Origin: Prevotella sp. khp7
GTDB lineage: Bacteria; Bacteroidota; Bacteroidia; Bacteroidales; Bacteroidaceae
Assembly: GCF_900109055.1 (NCBI RefSeq)
Contig: NZ_FOIV01000001.1
Span: 416,682-480,681 of the forward strand
Length of the DNA: 64,000 bases
Reading direction: 5' to 3'
Positions 62,078 through 64,000 of the stretch are shown here, in pieces (position 1 is the first letter of the stretch; every line of letters begins with the position of its first letter). The position numbers and the translations under genes were made by a program. The notes under the pieces were generated by a model. The model ran no database searches. It had not been told where the DNA came from and was given only the letters and a program-made list of their open reading frames with translations.

Positions 62078-62860
62078 TTAATATTCAACAAGCTTCATCG
62101 TCATCTTGCCGTGATAGTCTATAAGCGACTCTACAAGGTAGCAGCTGGCACCGTCGGGAATGCAGAGGGTGGCATTGAAGTGCAATCCCGCAGCATCGAT
62201 ATGGCTGAACTCCATATTGCCAAGAACAGCTTCTTTCAGGAAGTCGGCAGGTACATAGCTGGCATATTGCTGCTTACGGAAGTCACTTGAATAAAGCTCA
62301 CGAGAGCCCTGATATACAGCGACATGCATAATGTTATCATAGTAAACGTTCTCGACCTCCATACCGTCTTCGTTGTAGGTATGGTTAACAACCTTGTACT
62401 TGGTAGGATTGATGGCAATATACCAGTGATAACGCTCTGCACCGAAGTTGACCACGGAGTCGGTCTTCACCTGATGGGTGTAGCTAAGTACCCGCGGCGT
62501 ATCGTGTACGAATGCTTCCTCGGCTATAGGATCGTCATTCTTCTCAAGCTTCACCACGTCGCCGTTCTGATTACTGAACCAGAAAAGATGGGGCGACTGC
62601 TTGACAATGCCGTAAGACGCGCCAGAGCCAAGCACCAGCGAATCGCCGATGACACGGAAATAGGCAGGCTGGCTGGTAGAGTCGGCATAATAGATGGTAT
62701 CGCCCTTGACACGGAACGATACGTCGCCGCTCTCTGCGTCGACCCAGATACCCTGTAGCAGGGTCTTGGCCTCCTTGTTCTCAGCAACAGGCTTGCCTTC
62801 CCGGCCACTGCAGGCCATCAAAGCAACAACCGATAATACTATGATGAAAAACCTGTTCAT
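62078..62860 (-). CDS. Lipoprotein, DUF4738-like
   Basis: 260 residues. Lipoprotein signal: MNRFFIIVLSVVALMACSG, with lipobox LMAC. The mature protein is beta-rich (GIWVDAESGDVSFRVKGDTIYY, HVAVYQGSRELYSSDF) and lacks catalytic motifs. It probably belongs to DUF4738, a Prevotella/Bacteroides lipoprotein family. The ATG directly follows the ugd stop with no gap, so they are likely co-transcribed; no functional link to UDP-glucuronate synthesis is evident. Confidence 0.75.
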   Translation of the reverse strand: MNRFFIIVLSVVALMACSGREGKPVAENKEAKTLLQGIWVDAESGDVSFRVKGDTIYYADSTSQPAYFRVIGDSLVLGSGASYGIVKQSPHLFWFSNQNGDVVKLEKNDDPIAEEAFVHDTPRVLSYTHQVKTDSVVNFGAERYHWYIAINPTKYKVVNHTYNEDGMEVENVYYDNIMHVAVYQGSRELYSSDFRKQQYASYVPADFLKEAVLGNMEFSHIDAAGLHFNATLCIPDGASCYLVESLIDYHGKMTMKLVEY

Positions 62861-64000
62861 TTACTTTCCGATACAATGATACTCAAAGCCATTCTCATCA
62901 AGCTCCTCGGTATCGAAGATGTTTCGACCATCGATGACAAGCGGGCGCTTCATGGCTTTCCTGACGACGCCCCAGCCTGGCAAGCGGAACTCCTTCCATT
63001 CGGTGAGCAGCAGCAGGGCATCGGCATCGAGTACAGCATCGTACATGTCGCGGCAATATACCACCGAGTCGCCAATACGGCGCTTACATTCATTCATGGC
63101 AACCGGATCGTAGACACGCACCTTGCAGCCTGCTTCGAGCAGTTTCTGAATCATGACAAGGGCCGTTGACTCACGCATATCGTCGGTCTCGGGCTTAAAC
63201 GAGAGTCCCCACATGGCGATAGTCTTACCCTTCAGAGCCTCCTTGCTGCCGAAAGCCTTGACAAGCTTCTCGAAGAGAACGCCCTTCTGATGCTCATTGA
63301 CACGCTCTACAGCCTTGAGCACTTCCATGGAATAGCCATTCTGGTCGGCCGTCTTGATAAGAGCCTTGACATCCTTAGGGAAACACGAGCCACCATAGCC
63401 GCAGCCAGCATAGAGGAACTTACGACCGATACGAGTGTCGGAGCCGATACCCGCGCGTACCATATTAACATCTGCTCCCACACGCTCACACAGGTTGGCA
63501 ATGTCATTCATAAACGAGATACGTGTAGCAAGCATTGAGTTGGCGGCATATTTAGTCATCTCAGCCGACGGGATATCCATAAAGATGACACGGAAATTAT
63601 TGATAAGGAAGGGCTTGTAGAGCTTGGTGAGCACCTTCTTGGCATGCTCGCTCTCGACGCCCACCACAACACGGTCGGGACTCATGAAGTCCTTGATGGC
63701 ATTGCCCTCCTTAAGGAACTCAGGGTTAGAGGCCACATCGAACTCGATATCAACTCCGCGCTTGGCCAGTTCGTCTTCAATAGCCTTGCGTACCTTCTTG
63801 GCGGTACCTACAGGTACAGTAGACTTCGTGACGACAACCACATAATTCTTCAGGTTCTCACCGATGGTCTTAGCCACCTGAAGAACGTACTTCAAGTCGG
63901 CAGAGCCGTCCTCGTCGGGAGGTGTTCCAACGGCAGAAAAAACTATCTCAACATCGTCGAGCACAGAAGCCAGATCGGTAGTGAACTTCAGTCGGCCCGC
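62861..64000 (-). CDS. ugd: UDP-glucose 6-dehydrogenase (5' end beyond the window)
   Basis: The last ~379 residues are visible; the frame continues past the window edge (full length usually about 440). Oxidises UDP-glucose to UDP-glucuronate with NAD+, for capsule, O-antigen or exopolysaccharide. Seen: GRLKFTTD, VSTPPDEDGSADL-type motif (here VGTPPDEDG), SNPEFLKEGNAI, the catalytic cysteine in GCGYGGSCFPKDV and the C-terminal nucleotide domain (WGLSFKPETDDMRES, ADALLLLTEWKEFR). Confidence 0.94.
   Translation of the reverse strand, partial: AGRLKFTTDLASVLDDVEIVFSAVGTPPDEDGSADLKYVLQVAKTIGENLKNYVVVVTKSTVPVGTAKKVRKAIEDELAKRGVDIEFDVASNPEFLKEGNAIKDFMSPDRVVVGVESEHAKKVLTKLYKPFLINNFRVIFMDIPSAEMTKYAANSMLATRISFMNDIANLCERVGADVNMVRAGIGSDTRIGRKFLYAGCGYGGSCFPKDVKALIKTADQNGYSMEVLKAVERVNEHQKGVLFEKLVKAFGSKEALKGKTIAMWGLSFKPETDDMRESTALVMIQKLLEAGCKVRVYDPVAMNECKRRIGDSVVYCRDMYDAVLDADALLLLTEWKEFRLPGWGVVRKAMKRPLVIDGRNIFDTEELDENGFEYHCIGK

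Overview
The window reads as chromosomal DNA of a Bacteroidota species, most likely Prevotella or a close relative. The main evidence is the promoter style: a -7 box TAnnTTTG, often with TTTG about 20 bp upstream. Supporting evidence is the F-ATPase gene order (beta, epsilon, AtpI-like, a, c, b, delta, alpha, gamma), a six-gene Na+-NQR operon, a ClpC with a UVR-like motif, and DUF2027, DUF4494 and DUF386 family proteins. No rRNA, tRNA, CRISPR array, transposase or phage gene was recognised.

Layout. 1-2.1 kb: end of a C4-dicarboxylate transporter gene, then 1.1 kb without a convincing large gene that holds a palindrome array and a cobalamin riboswitch with no evident target gene. 2.1-9.0 kb (minus): phosphoglucomutase, two paralogous TPR proteins, gyrA. 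9.2-14.4 kb: clpC (plus), then a DUF2027 protein overlapping nadE (minus). 14.5-31.5 kb (all minus): an energy block made of the ATP synthase operon, a P-loop/CYTH fusion, pfkA, nhaD and nqrABCDEF. 31.6-36.1 kb: a very long TamB-like protein. 36.1-41.7 kb: the most accessory-looking stretch, with a lipoprotein module between direct copies of a hairpin-forming repeat, a DMT transporter, truA, a 160-bp element with terminal inverted repeats and an outer-membrane protein. 41.9-46.5 kb: hydrolase and flavodoxin-ferredoxin pair, facing a coupled pseudokinase-DUF4494-YggS operon. 46.6-52.5 kb (plus): aminotransferase, LolC/E-type permease and tandem acyl-CoA ligases. 52.6-57.4 kb (minus): MORN protein, DUF386 protein, glycogen branching enzyme and a membrane protein. 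57.5-64 kb: kdsB, a DnaJ-like protein, a 5'-nucleotidase, an NAD-diphosphatase-type Nudix protein, a lipoprotein and the 3' part of ugd.

How the genes fit together. The energy block suggests linked sodium and proton cycles: NQR exports Na+ while oxidising NADH, NhaD exchanges Na+ for H+, and the c subunit lacks the usual Na+ ligands, so the ATP synthase is probably H+-driven. Fumarate or succinate exchange by the Dcu protein fits anaerobic fumarate respiration. Branching enzyme and phosphoglucomutase point to glycogen storage; kdsB and ugd to surface polysaccharide; TamB and the LolC/E-type permease to envelope building.

Most of the window is housekeeping. The strongest leads are the cobalamin riboswitch without a target gene, the pseudokinase-DUF4494-YggS operon, the repeat-flanked lipoprotein module with a frameshifted signal peptide and an overlooked 39-aa peptide, the P-loop/CYTH fusion, and a four-site palindromic array over the acyl-CoA ligase promoter. 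All calls rest on reading the sequence; no database search was run.
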